Assembly: GCA_022009675.1 (NCBI GenBank)
Contig: CP091718.1
Coordinates: 806,001 to 870,000 of the forward strand
Source: Oscillospiraceae bacterium
GTDB taxonomy: Bacteria; Bacillota; Clostridia; Oscillospirales; CAG-272
DNA: 64,000 bases
Direction: 5' to 3'
Numbering within the stretch: position 1 is the stretch's first letter; every line of letters starts with the position of its first letter. The position numbers were made by a program, and so were the translations under genes. The notes under the pieces were generated by a model. That model was not told the origin of the DNA. It searched no databases and saw nothing but the letters and a program-made list of their open reading frames with translations. Below are positions 1 to 9,615 of the stretch, one piece after another.

Positions 1-461
1 TTTCCGCCGCGCTGGCGGGTCGTCAGCTTCGCCCGCTCTTTCTGTAATATGGTGGCGGGAGGCTTACCCCCGACGGCACTGGCTCGCCCCTGCCCCGGGG
101 GAGAGGACCATCTCAAACGCCGAAGTTCCTCTCCCCGGTCCCCCTCTCCTTGGCTACCGGCACTGCCCATAGGGAAGCGCTTCCTGTCGTTTTTTTGCGG
201 CGCGAACCGTTGGTTTTTTTCCGCCCCATCGTTCACCCTGCTTGTCAGGGACTATAAGTGCCGCAAACGGTTTAATGCAGGGGTGCGGGGCTTCGCCCCC
301 GGCGAAATAAACTTTTGGTCTCCCCCTTCCCGCCGGGAAGGGGGTTGGGGGATGGTGGAAAGAAAGCAAACTAAAGGCAGGGCAGACAGGCGACATAGAG
401 GGCAAGCCACCCGCTTTATGGCAACAAAAAGACCGGCAGATCCGACTTTTTGCAAGTGCGG
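1..461. repeat. Repeat island, no convincing gene
   Basis: No ORF here has coding character. The stretch holds one inverted copy of the GTTTGAGATGG element (about 90-169), then a block with the CTTCCCGCCGGGAAG palindrome near 328-343 and a CTTCGCCCCC hairpin arm near 290. The same blocks recur in every other island of the window. The first ~60 bases cannot be assigned. Confidence 0.75.
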
Positions 462-852
462 TCACTTTTTATCGCCTGTGAGGTGGGAATAGTCGCCGCC
501 GAGTTTACGGAGCTTGAGTTTGAGTCTGAGGTCGGAGATCTCGCGCGTTTTTCTGCCCGATGCGCACGGCAAGCGATTCGGCACGCGCGTCCAGCTCGGA
601 CTGCACACTGCCGTGCTTCGGGCGCAGGCGCTCATAGCTGACCTCGCCCAGCTTACGGAACAGCTCCTTCTTTTCCTTCTCCGCCCGCGCAAGATGCATC
701 TTCAGAGAGGCGGTTTCGGCAGCGTCCCGGAGTTCAGCCTTCACGCTGTCCCGGATCCCCCGCAGAACCTGAGATGCCGCAGACTCCGTCCCGGACGGGG
801 CGGTCCCGCTCTGCTCCGGCTTTTCGTCCGGCCGCTTTCTGCTTTCTGCCAT
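462..852 (-). CDS. Small charged coiled-coil protein (frameshifted)
   Basis: Family not recognised. The protein opens MAESRKRPDEKPEQSG and continues as a charged, heptad-like helix (ARAEKEKKELFRKLGEVSYE), which suggests a soluble coiled coil. The long frame stops at 505, but the reading is better continued in the next frame as KTREISDLRLKLKLRKLGG to a stop at 462. The switch lies at a T5 run near 550, so a one-base indel is likely. It is the last gene of the minus-strand envelope operon, about 20 bases downstream of the endonuclease/phosphatase-like gene. Function unknown. Confidence 0.6.
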
Positions 853-870
853 ATGCCTATGTCTCCCCTT

Positions 871-1646
871 TCAGGGCAGCTCGATGAGAGCCGCCACGGC
901 GTTATGATCCGAATAGTACTGCCCGTTTACGGGCTGATCCGGCACGGCGTAGGCGTCAAGGCACCTTCCGTCCGAAAAAGATATAGTCGATCCGCTCGCG
1001 CTTCTCCGGCGGCAGCCTGCCGTAATCGTGGAAGGTGCCGGGCAGTCCGGCGGTGCAGTCCACGGCGCCGCGCCCGGCAAGCGCCGCAGTAATCAGCCGG
1101 ATCTCCGGCGCGTCCGGCGTTGCGTTGAAGTCGCCGGTCAGCACGAACGGCTCCCGCCAGTGCCGCGATCCGCTGCACGATCTCCATCGCGCCCAGATAC
1201 CGCGCCTGCGCACCGACATGGTCGAGATGCGTATTGAGAAACCGGAACGGCTGCTCCGAGCCGTTGTGCCGCAGAAGAACCGCCGTGACCATGCGCGGAC
1301 AGCTGCTCTGGTCGCCGCCGAAGGTGGAGCCGGGGACGTCCGGCGTCGGGGGACAGCCACCTGTTCTCCAGCGCCAGCAGCTCGCACACGCCGGTGCGGT
1401 AGCCCAACAGCATGGATTCCCCGTGGCAGTTGCGCTCCCGCCCGCAGCCCTGCAGGGTGTAGCCGTGCAGATGCTCCGTCAGCCAGGTGCGCATATCGTC
1501 CTGACCTCCTGAAAGCCCACGAGGTCGGGCTGCTCACGCTCCAGCACCTCCAGCACGCGCGGCGCGCGGCGGAAAAACATATTGACTCCGTCACACGCGG
1601 CGGCAACCCGCAGGTTGAAGCTCATGCATTTCAGTACGAATGCCAT
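871..1646 (-). CDS. Endonuclease/exonuclease/phosphatase family protein (multiple frameshifts)
   Basis: The start at 1646 is chosen because GGGGAGGGAG precedes the ATG. Motifs of the EEP (DNase I/exonuclease III/inositol phosphatase) fold appear in order but in different frames: MSFNLR, VGFQEV, FLNTHLDH, GDFNATPD, RIDYIFFG and YSDHNAVAAL. These are the expected metal-binding Asn/Glu, the catalytic Asp/Asn and the C-terminal SDH. At least four frame changes are needed (near 1495, 1345, 1150 and 965), leaving a reconstructed protein of about 258 residues, normal for the family. With all motifs intact, sequence error fits better than decay. It follows the metallophosphoesterase gene in the same operon. 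The substrate cannot be told; a phosphodiesterase role near envelope genes is inference. Confidence 0.75.
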
Positions 1647-1672
1647 AGCTACTCCCTCCCCTGCCCCTGCGC

Positions 1673-2777
1673 TCAGTCCGCCTTCGGCTCGACCGTGATG
1701 ACGCGGCACAGTCCGCCCTGCGAGGCGGTTCCGGTCACGATCTGCGGTACGCCGTTGGGCAGCGTGTCCTCGTGGCTGAAATGCACGTGCCCCGTGACCA
1801 CCGCCACGATGGGCGTCTCCTGGACAGCCACCAGCTGGTACAGCCCGTACACCGTGTCGATCCAATAGCCGACGCCGCCGGGTCCCATGCAGATGTCCCG
1901 TCCCCACACGTTCTTGGTGGGCTGAGTCAGCGTTTCCACGATCATGGGGATGTGCATGAGCAGAATGATGGGCTTTGTCCCCTGGCACAGCTTGCGCAGT
2001 CCGTTCAGCGCCTCGCCCGGCACCTCATCCATAGCGTTGTCCAGCGCCGCCACGATCAGATCCTCGTACTCCACGTAGTGGAACGCCGTGTTGCCGCCGG
2101 AAATCTCCGCAAGCTGCGGCAGGTAGGTCTGCCGCGCGTAGGCGGAGTTGTAGTTATCGAAAAAGCTCCAGTCGTGGTTCCCGGTGATGTACATGGACGG
2201 CACCGGGCTGTTCCGGACGCAGGATTTGAGCAGGGACAGGTTCGCGTCCGAAGGGAAATCAATGATGTCCCCGGTCAGGAACAGCATATCCGCCTGAATG
2301 CGCTGCCCGTAGGCGAACAGGTACGGCATACGCGCCGCGCTGGTCATCTCGGGGCTGGCAAAGCCCTTCTCGCGCGCCTGACAGTACTGCAGGCGGTCGG
2401 CAGGCTCCACGCCCTCACAGGCGCAGGCGTGCAGATCGGTGAAATGCAGGAACGTATAGGAGCGCTTCAGCCCTGCCACCCTGCAGGGTCGTGCGCTCGG
2501 GGTTAACATACCGGTCGTTAGTCACTTCCATCACCTCCAGCGGTGTATCGGCAAATCTGATATACAGAATATCCACCCAGTCCCCCGCCCGCACGCGGTC
2601 GTTGACAAGGGGCATGGTCACGAAGCGGACGGTTCCGTCCTCCGCCGTCTCGTAGTCGCAGAGGATGCCCGCCGTTTCGCCCTTTTTGTTGCGCGTCATG
2701 CACAGGATGTGCGTGGAGGCGGACGGAGTCATCGGGGACAGCCCGAACTGCTCCAGATACCCGACATAATCCAGCAT
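1673..2777 (-). CDS. Metallophosphoesterase with N-terminal beta-rich domain (one frameshift)
   Basis: The 278-residue C-terminal part is a calcineurin-like phosphoesterase: FLHFTDLHA (metal), LTGDIID, ITGNHDWSF, LMHIPM and VTGHVHFS are all present. Upstream, in another frame from an ATG at 2777, lies about 100 residues (MLDYVGYLEQFGLS to NPERTTLQ) that run smoothly into the phosphoesterase if one base is corrected near 2480. I treat them as one gene. The ATG is weakly preceded by GAGG. No signal peptide is visible in the N-terminal part. It lies between a lipoprotein gene and the EEP protein, so it may act on phosphoester-containing envelope material, but the substrate is unknown. Confidence 0.75.
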
Positions 2778-2783
2778 AACGCC

Positions 2784-3186
2784 TCAGCTTTCTTTTGTCA
2801 TCTCGGTCAGGGTGACGCGGGCGACATAGCCGTATGCTTCGTCCGCGACCGCCTCGCACTCGGCATTCTCCACATACAGGAATCCCTTGCAGTCCGGCAG
2901 GGGTGCAAAGGTCAGCTCCCGGTTGGAGGTCAGCCGGAGCCGCTCCGTCACGGGTTTTTGTCTCTGTCTCTGTCTCCGTCCCCGTATCGGTTGCGGATTC
3001 CGGATCGGTTGCGGGATTCGTCGCCGCGTCGGTCGCCGGCTGGGTGGGCGCCCCCGTCGCGGGGACGGTGCCGGTCCCGGCTTCGGGCGTTTTTCCGGAA
3101 CAGCCGCCCAGCACCGGCAGGAGCAGGAGGGCAATCAGAAACAGGCACGCCGCGCGCACGGCGGCAGTCTTACGGTTCGGTCTCAT
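2784..3186 (-). CDS. Small lipoprotein with T/E-rich linker (frameshifted)
   Basis: The start at 3186 follows GGAAGGAGATTCCCC. The N-terminus is a lipoprotein signal: MRPNRK, a hydrophobic stretch, then LLPVLGGCS with the lipobox Cys near residue 27. A linker rich in Thr, Ala, Pro and Glu follows (TQPATDAATNPATDPESATD, then TETETETKT). A frameshift in the GTTTTTG run near 2955 leads into the C-terminal part (LRLTSNRELTFAPLPDCKGF to TLTEMTKES). The reconstructed length is about 133 residues. Its start appears to overlap the stop of the upstream nucleotidyltransferase as ATGA. No catalytic motif; an envelope-anchored binding or accessory protein is an inference. Confidence 0.65.
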
Positions 3187-4080
3187 GGGGAATCTCCTTC
3201 CTCGTGGCTTTTTGCTCTTTGCTCTTTGCTCTTTATAGGACGGATCCAGCGCCTTCAGCTCCTCAAAGGTGTCGATCTCATGACATCCCCGAAGCGGCAG
3301 GGGCGCACCGCCACGCGGTACTCGCCGCCGTGCAGGCGCATGGGAACCTCGTCCCAGTACAGCCGGGCGCCGTCCGGCGTCTCCAGCGCCGCGTGGATAT
3401 CGCGTCCCAGCCGGGCGCCGTCCTCCGGCGTCCAGTAGGACAGCCCGACCATCTGCCAGCAGTCGTCGCCGCCGACGGCAATCCGGTTGATGTTTCCCTC
3501 CGCGTCGGTATGGAAGCACCAGTCGTCGGTGTGCCCGGTCGGAATGGCAAGGTAGTTGGAGCCGTACTGGTAGCGCGTCACAAGACGCGGCTCATAGTAC
3601 AGCAGGTCAGCCTCCGCCACATAGGCGCCGGCAAGCAGGTCGCGCGCGGCGTCCACGGAGGAGATGTTGTTCATCTCCAGGAAGTGCGGGTTCTCGACAA
3701 AGCGCAGGCGGGGGTACTTCTCCAGCAGTCCGTCGAACTGCCCGCCGAGGTAGCCGCGCACCAGCACGATGTCCTCAATGCCCGCCGCGCACGCCGCGTC
3801 CAGCAGGCTGTCGATGATGCGCCTGCCGTTGACGCGCACCAGCGGCTTGGGGGTGCGGAGCGTGACCGGGCGCAGGCGCGAGCCGAACCCAGCCGCCAGC
3901 ACCACCATGCGGCGGACGCGGTACGGCTCCAGTGCCGCCAGCCCCGCGTCGGTCAGTCTGCCGGCGCACAGCAGTCCGCGCGCGGTCAGCTCCGCCGCCT
4001 CGGCTGTGGCGGGCGCGCTGTCGGTTTCTCCCTCCGCCAGCGGGCGGAGCAGGTCAAACTGCGATTTTGTCAGGCTCATA
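3183..4080 (-). CDS. Nucleotidyltransferase, LicC/choline-phosphate cytidylyltransferase type
   Basis: The N-terminal ~65 residues (MSLTKSQFDLLRPLAEGE...) resemble a small winged-helix domain. The nucleotidyltransferase domain then opens with MVVLAAGFGSRLRPVT and TPKPLVRVNGR. The family acts in the cytoplasm, activating small head groups as nucleotide derivatives (for example CDP-choline) for decorating envelope polymers, and here it sits beside a glycerophosphotransferase. The substrate is not provable from sequence. The long frame stops at 3255, but a family-like C-terminus (EIDTFEELKALDPSY) continues in another frame. A further one-base correction would place a TGA over the lipoprotein ATG at 3183-3186. 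The last ~25 codons are therefore uncertain. ATG 4080 is chosen because upstream codons are low-complexity and overlap the previous gene. Confidence 0.7.
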
Positions 4081-4471
4081 CCGTCCGGACACTGTCTGAC
4101 TGCCGGCTCGTCCGCCGGGGTGCTTTTGCTCGGGATTCTGCGCGGCGCCTTGCGCGGCGCCTTTCGCGGCGCTGGCTGCGGCGCAAGATGCGGCGCCTTG
4201 GGCGCTATCCTCACCGTTGATGACGAGATCCTCTTCCTTTTCCCTTTTTCGCGTTCTCGTCGATGCCAAGCTTGGTGGACACCTTCAGCTTGACCTTGCG
4301 CCACCAGACGAACAGAACGGCACCGGCGGCAATCAGGATACCGCCGATGGCGGAGGCGGCGAAAGACACGACCGAGGGATCAATGTAGGCGGCGGCGCCG
4401 CAGATGCCCGCGACGGTCAGCGCGGCGCTGATGTACAGCCCCCAGAGGGCTTTTGGACAGGAATTTTTCAT
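4054..4471 (-). CDS. Small membrane protein with Ala-rich tail (frameshifted)
   Basis: The start at 4471 follows AAAGGAG. Two hydrophobic segments are visible (around ALWGLYISAALTVAGICG and SFAASAIGGILIAAGAVLF), then a basic patch VWWRKVKLKVSTKLGIDEN. A purine run near 4240 breaks the frame. The continuation EKEEDLVINGEDSAQGAA carries an Ala/Lys low-complexity tail made of short GCGGCGC-type repeats and ends at 4054, overlapping the next gene by 27 bases. It lies between the YidC/glycerophosphotransferase fusion and the nucleotidyltransferase, so a role in the same envelope pathway is plausible but unproven. Confidence 0.6.
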
Positions 4472-4488
4472 GTGTATGTGCTCCTTTT

Positions 4489-6646
4489 CTATGTGCGGTT
4501 GCGGTCCGCGGCCGGGACCGCGGTTCCCTTTATTTTTCCCCTGCGCGCGGCTGCCTCCGCCTGCTTGCGGGCGGTCTGGATGTCGCGCAGACGGGTCAGG
4601 ATATAGGTCACGCCGGGGGCGCCGTTCTGCCCGTAGCTGAACAGGTGCCGGTGCAGCAGGTCGGTGATCTGCTTCTCCCACGCGGCGCGGTCGGCGATCA
4701 GGGCGCGGGCGGTGCTGTTCACGCTGTCCGCCAGCTCCTGCTTCTCCAGCGATCTGCCGACCTCATCCCGCAGGGATATCTCCACCGGGATGTCGGGAAT
4801 GTCCCGGTAATCCGGGTTCTCCATCTTGATTTTTGGTGTTGACGAACAGCACCGGACGCTTGGTGGAGAAGCAGAACTCGTAGGCAATCGCCGACCAGTC
4901 CGTGATGAGCAGATCGGACGAATAGATGGATCGGTTGGACGAGAAGTCCAGCTCAAAGGTCAGCTCGGCGGCAGGCACGTCCGCGTACTTCTCGGTCAGG
5001 GCGCGCATCCGCTCGCCGTAGCGCTTGACGTACTCCGGGTGCGGGCGGACGGTCAGATGCACGTCCGGCGCGCGCAGCTTCGCAATCAGCGTGTCAATCA
5101 CGCTGTCCAGCAGGTTGTCCTCCTGCCACGAGGGCGCGATGAGAATTTCCCCTTTTTTCTCATGGGGCGTTTTGTCCATGTGCTCATACGCCGCCTCCAG
5201 CTTTTCCGCCAGCGGGTACCCGAAGGGGACGACCGTCTTTTCGGGCAGTCCGTACACCCGCTCGGTCGAGCGGATCTCGCGCTCCACGTGCGGTCCCGTG
5301 GCAAAGACCGTATCGAAATGATCCAGCGCGCCCTTGTGGAAGCCCATGTGAATGCTCATCATGTCGTGCGGGACATAGATGTACTCGGCATCCTTGCGCA
5401 CCAGCGAGCGCTTGATGTAGAAGGTATCAAGGTCTGGCGTGGTCATGGCGACCATGTCGGCATCCAGCCGCATCATCAAGGGGATCAGCTTCTTCAGCCC
5501 GATGTAGTAGGGGCGGATGCGGGGCTGTGTCTTTGCCAGTTCGAACACGGCGTCATCCGGATCGGAGGTGATGTAGTGAATCGTGATATTGGAGGACTTC
5601 AGCAGTCCGTCAATCAGCGCCTCGTAGTACTTATAGAAGCCGCTCCGCTCGGAGTAGATGACCAGATGCTTGTTGACGATGCCGAAAAAGCGCTTGTAAT
5701 CCGCGCGCTCCCGCTTGGCAAGCGCCCGCACGGCGGGGTCGTGCGACCCGCGGCGTCCGTCCAGCTTTTCAATCTCGTTGAGCGCCTGCCGGCTCGCCTC
5801 CAGCTCCGCCATATCCACGAACTTTTTGGGATCTATGACGGCGTTGAGCAGGTACTGCTGCAGGATGACGAACACGTTGCTGGCAATCCAGTACAGCGCC
5901 ACGCCGGCGGAAACAAAGAAGCCCAGCACCAGCGAGATGCCGACCGACAGCACGGTCATGCCGTACTTGTTGAGTCTGCTCTGATCCGCCTGCAGGATAT
6001 TGATGCGGTTCTGCACCCAGCAGAGCAGGAAGGAGAATCCCCCCGCCAGCACGGGCACCAGCGTGTACAGCCCCCAGACATCGGCAGCTTCCACGCCGAG
6101 GTCAAGCCCGCAGAAGGACATATCCAGCCCGCGGATGGCAGTCACCGCCGCCGCCAGCGACGGATCCACTGCGGTCAGGGCGGAGAACCTGCCCTCCGCC
6201 GCCGCCCGGACGATTTCCAACTGTCCCTCCTTGGCGCTGACGCCGAGGCGTCCGCCAGTGCCCGGATGGTAGCTGCCGTCCAGCCGCAGGACGTGCGTCA
6301 GCGGCTGCTTGATGATGTAGACCACCGCCGCCAGCAGCAGCAGCTGGATCAGCAGCGGGATGGAGTTGGCGAAGGGGTTATAGCCGACCTGCCTGTACAG
6401 CGCGGTCTGCTCCTCCGCGATGCGCTCCCGGTCGCCGTAGAACTTCGCCTTGAGGCGGTTGATCTCCGGCTGGATGCTCACCATGCGGATGGAGTTCTTA
6501 TGCACCCACACCGACACGGGCAGGATCACGAGCTTGGTCACCAGCGTGAACAGAATGATGGCAAGCCCGTAGTTACCCACCTGCTCGCGGCACCACTTCA
6601 TGATATACCCCAGCGGGTAACAGATATAGTACATGACGTTATCCAT
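4489..6646 (-). CDS. YidC/Oxa1-like insertase fused to CDP-glycerol glycerophosphotransferase
   Basis: Start 6646 follows AAAGGAAG. Residues ~1-290 are YidC-like: an N-terminal membrane segment, the amphipathic ILFTLVTKLVILPVSVWVHK helix, a charged hairpin (QPEINRLKAKFYGDRERIAE), and a membrane bundle ending WIASNVFVILQQYLLN. Residues ~330-630 are a TagB/TagF-type glycerophosphotransferase with VPHDMMSIHMGFHKG, the HPEY motif, and DLLITDWSAIAYEF, a signature of the family. The frame breaks at a T5 run near 4832. The correct continuation (KIKMENPDYRDIPDIPVEIS...) gives a tail typical of the family and ends at 4489, for about 718 residues in all. The known family transfers glycerol-phosphate to build teichoic-acid-like polymers at the cytoplasmic membrane face. 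The fusion to an insertase fold could anchor the enzyme; whether the YidC part still inserts proteins is unknown. Confidence 0.85.
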
Positions 6647-6725
6647 GCGTTACTTCCTTTGCTTGCTGATAGCTGTCAGCTGTCAGCAGATAGCTGTCTG
6701 CTGACAGCTGTGCTCTGTCCGGCGG

Positions 6726-8508
6726 TCACTTGTACAGCCACCCGATGTCGGTGCGGCTGTCCACCTGCCAGTTGGCGAAATCCCGCCCCTTCCCGCAGAC
6801 ACGGAAATCCACCAGCGCGGAGTATCCGTTCCCGTAGGTCAGCTCAAAGAGATGGTGCCGCTCGGTGTCCACGCCCTCCGGAATCTCGGAGTAGGCGGTA
6901 CCAAAGCTGCGGTCGGTGCGCAGTCCGGCGGATTTTACCAGCGTCGGGATGAGGTTCTCCTGGCTGACCTGCGCCGTCGAGACGCGCAGGGGCTTCTCCG
7001 CCGCGCCTGCCTCCTTGACGAACAGCGCGGTCAGGCGGGGCTGCGTCGGCTCCACGTGGTCGTCCACCGCCCACGGGTGGTCGCCTGTGATGACCACGGT
7101 TGCATCGTCGTACACGCCCAGCCGCTTCATCTCATCCAGGTACCGCCGGATGATCTCAAGGCACCTGCGCGCCGAGCTTTTCATACTGCCGGCGGACACG
7201 TGGCATCCGTTGAGATGGAGGAAGGTATAGGCATTCTGCCCGAAGCGGCTGTCCACGGACAGCCCGCCCCGCACCGTTGCCAGCACGTCCGCGTCATCCA
7301 GCTCGTATGCGGGTGCCTCGCCGTAGCTGCCGACTCCCGTAAAGGACGCGGTGGACACCGAAACCAGCGGCTTCAGCACCGTGGGCAGGTAGCGGTAGGC
7401 GGACAGCGCCAGCATATTGCCGAGCAGTCTGCCGCGGTCGGTCACGGTGTAGCCGTGGCTCGCGTTCAGGTTATTTGCCACGCCCGCCAGCGCGGCGGCG
7501 TCGCGGTAGCCGTAATAATCCGCCGTATAGATCCGCACGGCGTAGTCATTCTCCCGCAGTGTGCGGAGGAAGTCCGACTGCCCGTAGGCGGTGGCAAAGT
7601 ACTGCTCCGCGCTCCCGGAGAAGTCATTGCGCATCCCGGAGATCATGGAGGTCACGCCGGGGTATGTGCGGGAGTACAGCGAGATATTATCCGGATAGGC
7701 GGTAAAGCCGGTCAGGAAGGCGAACACGTCCGGATCCTCCGCCAGCAGTTCGTCATAGTACAGGGTATCGAACCGATCCAGCACGAAAATCACGATGTTT
7801 TTGCCCGGCGCAACGGTATTCAGCCCGGCGTTGGTCAGGTACAGTTTATCCGGCTCTCCGTCTGCTGTGCCCGTTCCGGTCTCTGTCCCGGCGTTGTCCG
7901 TGCGTCCGGACGCTGTTTCCGCGCCTGCCGTCCCGCTCTCCGACGGCTCCGTGCCGCCCGTGCCGGTCTCTGTCGCGGTCTCCGTCCCGGGCGCGAACAG
8001 CTTGGGGACAAGCGAGACACAGCCGACCAGCTGCATTCCGCACACCGTGACCAGCAGGATCATTGCCACGGTACGGACCATCTCTTTTTTCTTCATTTTC
8101 AGCGCTCCAGCCACGCATCCGACTCCTGCGGCGATCCACAGGACCGTATCCAGCACGACAAACCATGTGGGGGATGCCTGCGTGCCTCCGTCATCCTCCA
8201 GCAGGGAGCGCATTCCGTAGTTGAGGAACATTCCCCTGCACGCAGCTCATGATGCCGAACCACGCGAAAAGTCCGAAGGCGACCGGGTATATCCGCTCCG
8301 GCAGCAGTACCAGGACTGCCGTCAGCAGCACCCACACGCCGAGCATACACAGCGCCGCTCCTCCCGCGAAATCGCCGGGGGAGAACAGGAACTCGCTCCT
8401 GTTTCCGACCCATATATCCAGCGTGCCTGCGAAGCAGTACGGGAATGCTACCGAGAAGGCGCAGAGAAGGGACGGAAAAAGGCGCTGCAAGTGCGATCTC
8501 ATTTGCAT
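6726..8508 (-). CDS. Membrane-anchored sulfatase/alkaline-phosphatase-fold protein (one frameshift)
   Basis: ATG 8508 is chosen because AGGAAG lies 6 bases upstream; a GTG at 8523 is possible. Four hydrophobic segments make the N-terminal ~200 residues. A Thr/Glu/Gly-rich linker (TETATETGTGGTEPSESG) leads to an extracellular sulfatase-like domain: VIFVLDRFDTLYYDE (nucleophile region), PGVTSMISG, and later VVITGDHPWAVDDH for metal binding. The last membrane segment is joined across a frame change near 8231 (IMSCVQG to MFLNYGMRS). The architecture resembles LTA-synthase-like phosphoglycerol transferases, though the catalytic Thr cannot be placed with confidence. It is the first gene of the operon with the glycerophosphotransferase fusion, so modification of an anionic wall polymer is a reasonable inference. 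Confidence 0.75.
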
Positions 8509-8557
8509 ACCATACTTCCTCACAATATTAATATCGTTTCGACACTGAACCTCCGTT

Positions 8558-8586
8558 ATTATACCACACGCGGGAAGTCAAGTCAA
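8558..8586 (-). promoter_or_regulatory. Sigma-A promoter for the envelope operon
   Basis: Read on the minus strand: TTGACT (8586-8581), a 17-base spacer, then TATAAT (8563-8558). It lies about 50 bases upstream of the sulfatase-fold gene and is the only good promoter visible upstream of the operon. Confidence 0.8.
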
Positions 8587-8589
8587 GGG

Positions 8590-9515
8590 ATTTTTATACA
8601 TTGTAAGATTTTTTTAAGATTTCCATTTGTGGGACAGGGGGTTGTTGGGGAGATGGGGGCTGCACCCCAAGCGGCACTGGCTGTTCCTGCCGCTGTGGTG
8701 CCCGGAGGGAGGCGTGCCTGCTTTGTCGCCCGCCCTGCCATGCCTTTAGCTTTAGTTTTCTGCCCCCATCCCTTCGACCCCCTTCCCGACGGGAAGGGGG
8801 AGATTTTTGTTTTTCTTATGCAAAGGGGCTTCGCCCCTTGCATCCCCAGGGCTGAACCGGAAGCGGCACCGGCTAACCCTGCCGCCGCTGTCCCCGGCGG
8901 GGGGTGTGCCCCCGGCGGCACTGGCTCGACCTGCCCCGGGGAGAGGACCATCTCAAACGCCGAAGTTCCTCTCCCCCGGTCCCCCCTCTCCTTGGCTGGC
9001 GGCACTGCTCATAGGGAACCGCTTCCTGTCGTTTTTTGCGGCGAACCGTGGGTTCAGCCCCCGGGGATGCAAGGGGCGAAGCCCCTTGCATAAAAAGTAA
9101 CCTTAGTCTCCCCTTCCCCACCGGGGAAGGGGGTCGGGGGATGGGGGCAGAAAAGCAAGCTAAAGGCAGGATAGGCAGGCGACAAAGAAAGCACGCCCTC
9201 CATCTGGATGCTTGCATGGCAAGGTCTGTAAGTGCCGTAGGCGGTTCAGGGCAGGGGTGCGGGGCGAAGCCCCCGGCGAAAATAAAAGTAATATTCTCCC
9301 TTCCCGCCGGGAAGGGGGCTGGGGGATGGGGGCAGAAAACAAAGCTAAAGGCAGGGCAGGCGGGCGAGGAAGAAGGCACACCCCCGCCGGGCGCGCGGTT
9401 CGCCCCCTGTTCCAGTGCCGCCTCCGGCTCAGGCGCGGGGATGAACCCGAACGGAGCCAGGGTGCGCCGCCTCTCCCTTCTGCACAAATCCGGCGGCAAT
9501 ATTTGGTACAGGTTG
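8590..9515. repeat. Repeat island between envelope operon and GDPD gene
   Basis: No gene. It contains three palindromic CTTCCC..GGGAAG units (near 8783, 9113 and 9300), two AAGGGGCTTCGCCCCTT hairpins (near 8821 and 9068), and one inverted GTTTGAGATGG element at about 8930-9008. The recurring phrase CTAAAGGCAGGGCAGGC flanks the palindromes. Confidence 0.8.
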
Positions 9516-9519
9516 CGGA

Positions 9520-9548
9520 TTGACGGGGGCGGCGGAAACCTATATAAT
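9520..9548 (+). promoter_or_regulatory. Sigma-A promoter for the GDPD surface protein
   Basis: TTGACG (9520-9525), a 17-base spacer and TATAAT (9543-9548), located 68 bases before the ATG at 9616. Confidence 0.85.
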
Positions 9549-9615
9549 AGGAAGGGAGACCTATAATGATTCCGAAGCCCCGTAAAAAACCCGTGCAAAG
9601 GAAGGACAAGAGAGT

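Noticed and set aside
49..492. 147-codon ORF and many similar ORFs in repeat islands
   Set aside because: Translations of the repeat families; the same peptides recur in several frames and islands.
4826..6952. 708-codon plus-strand frame opposite the YidC fusion
   Set aside because: His/Arg/Val-rich shadow with no family features.
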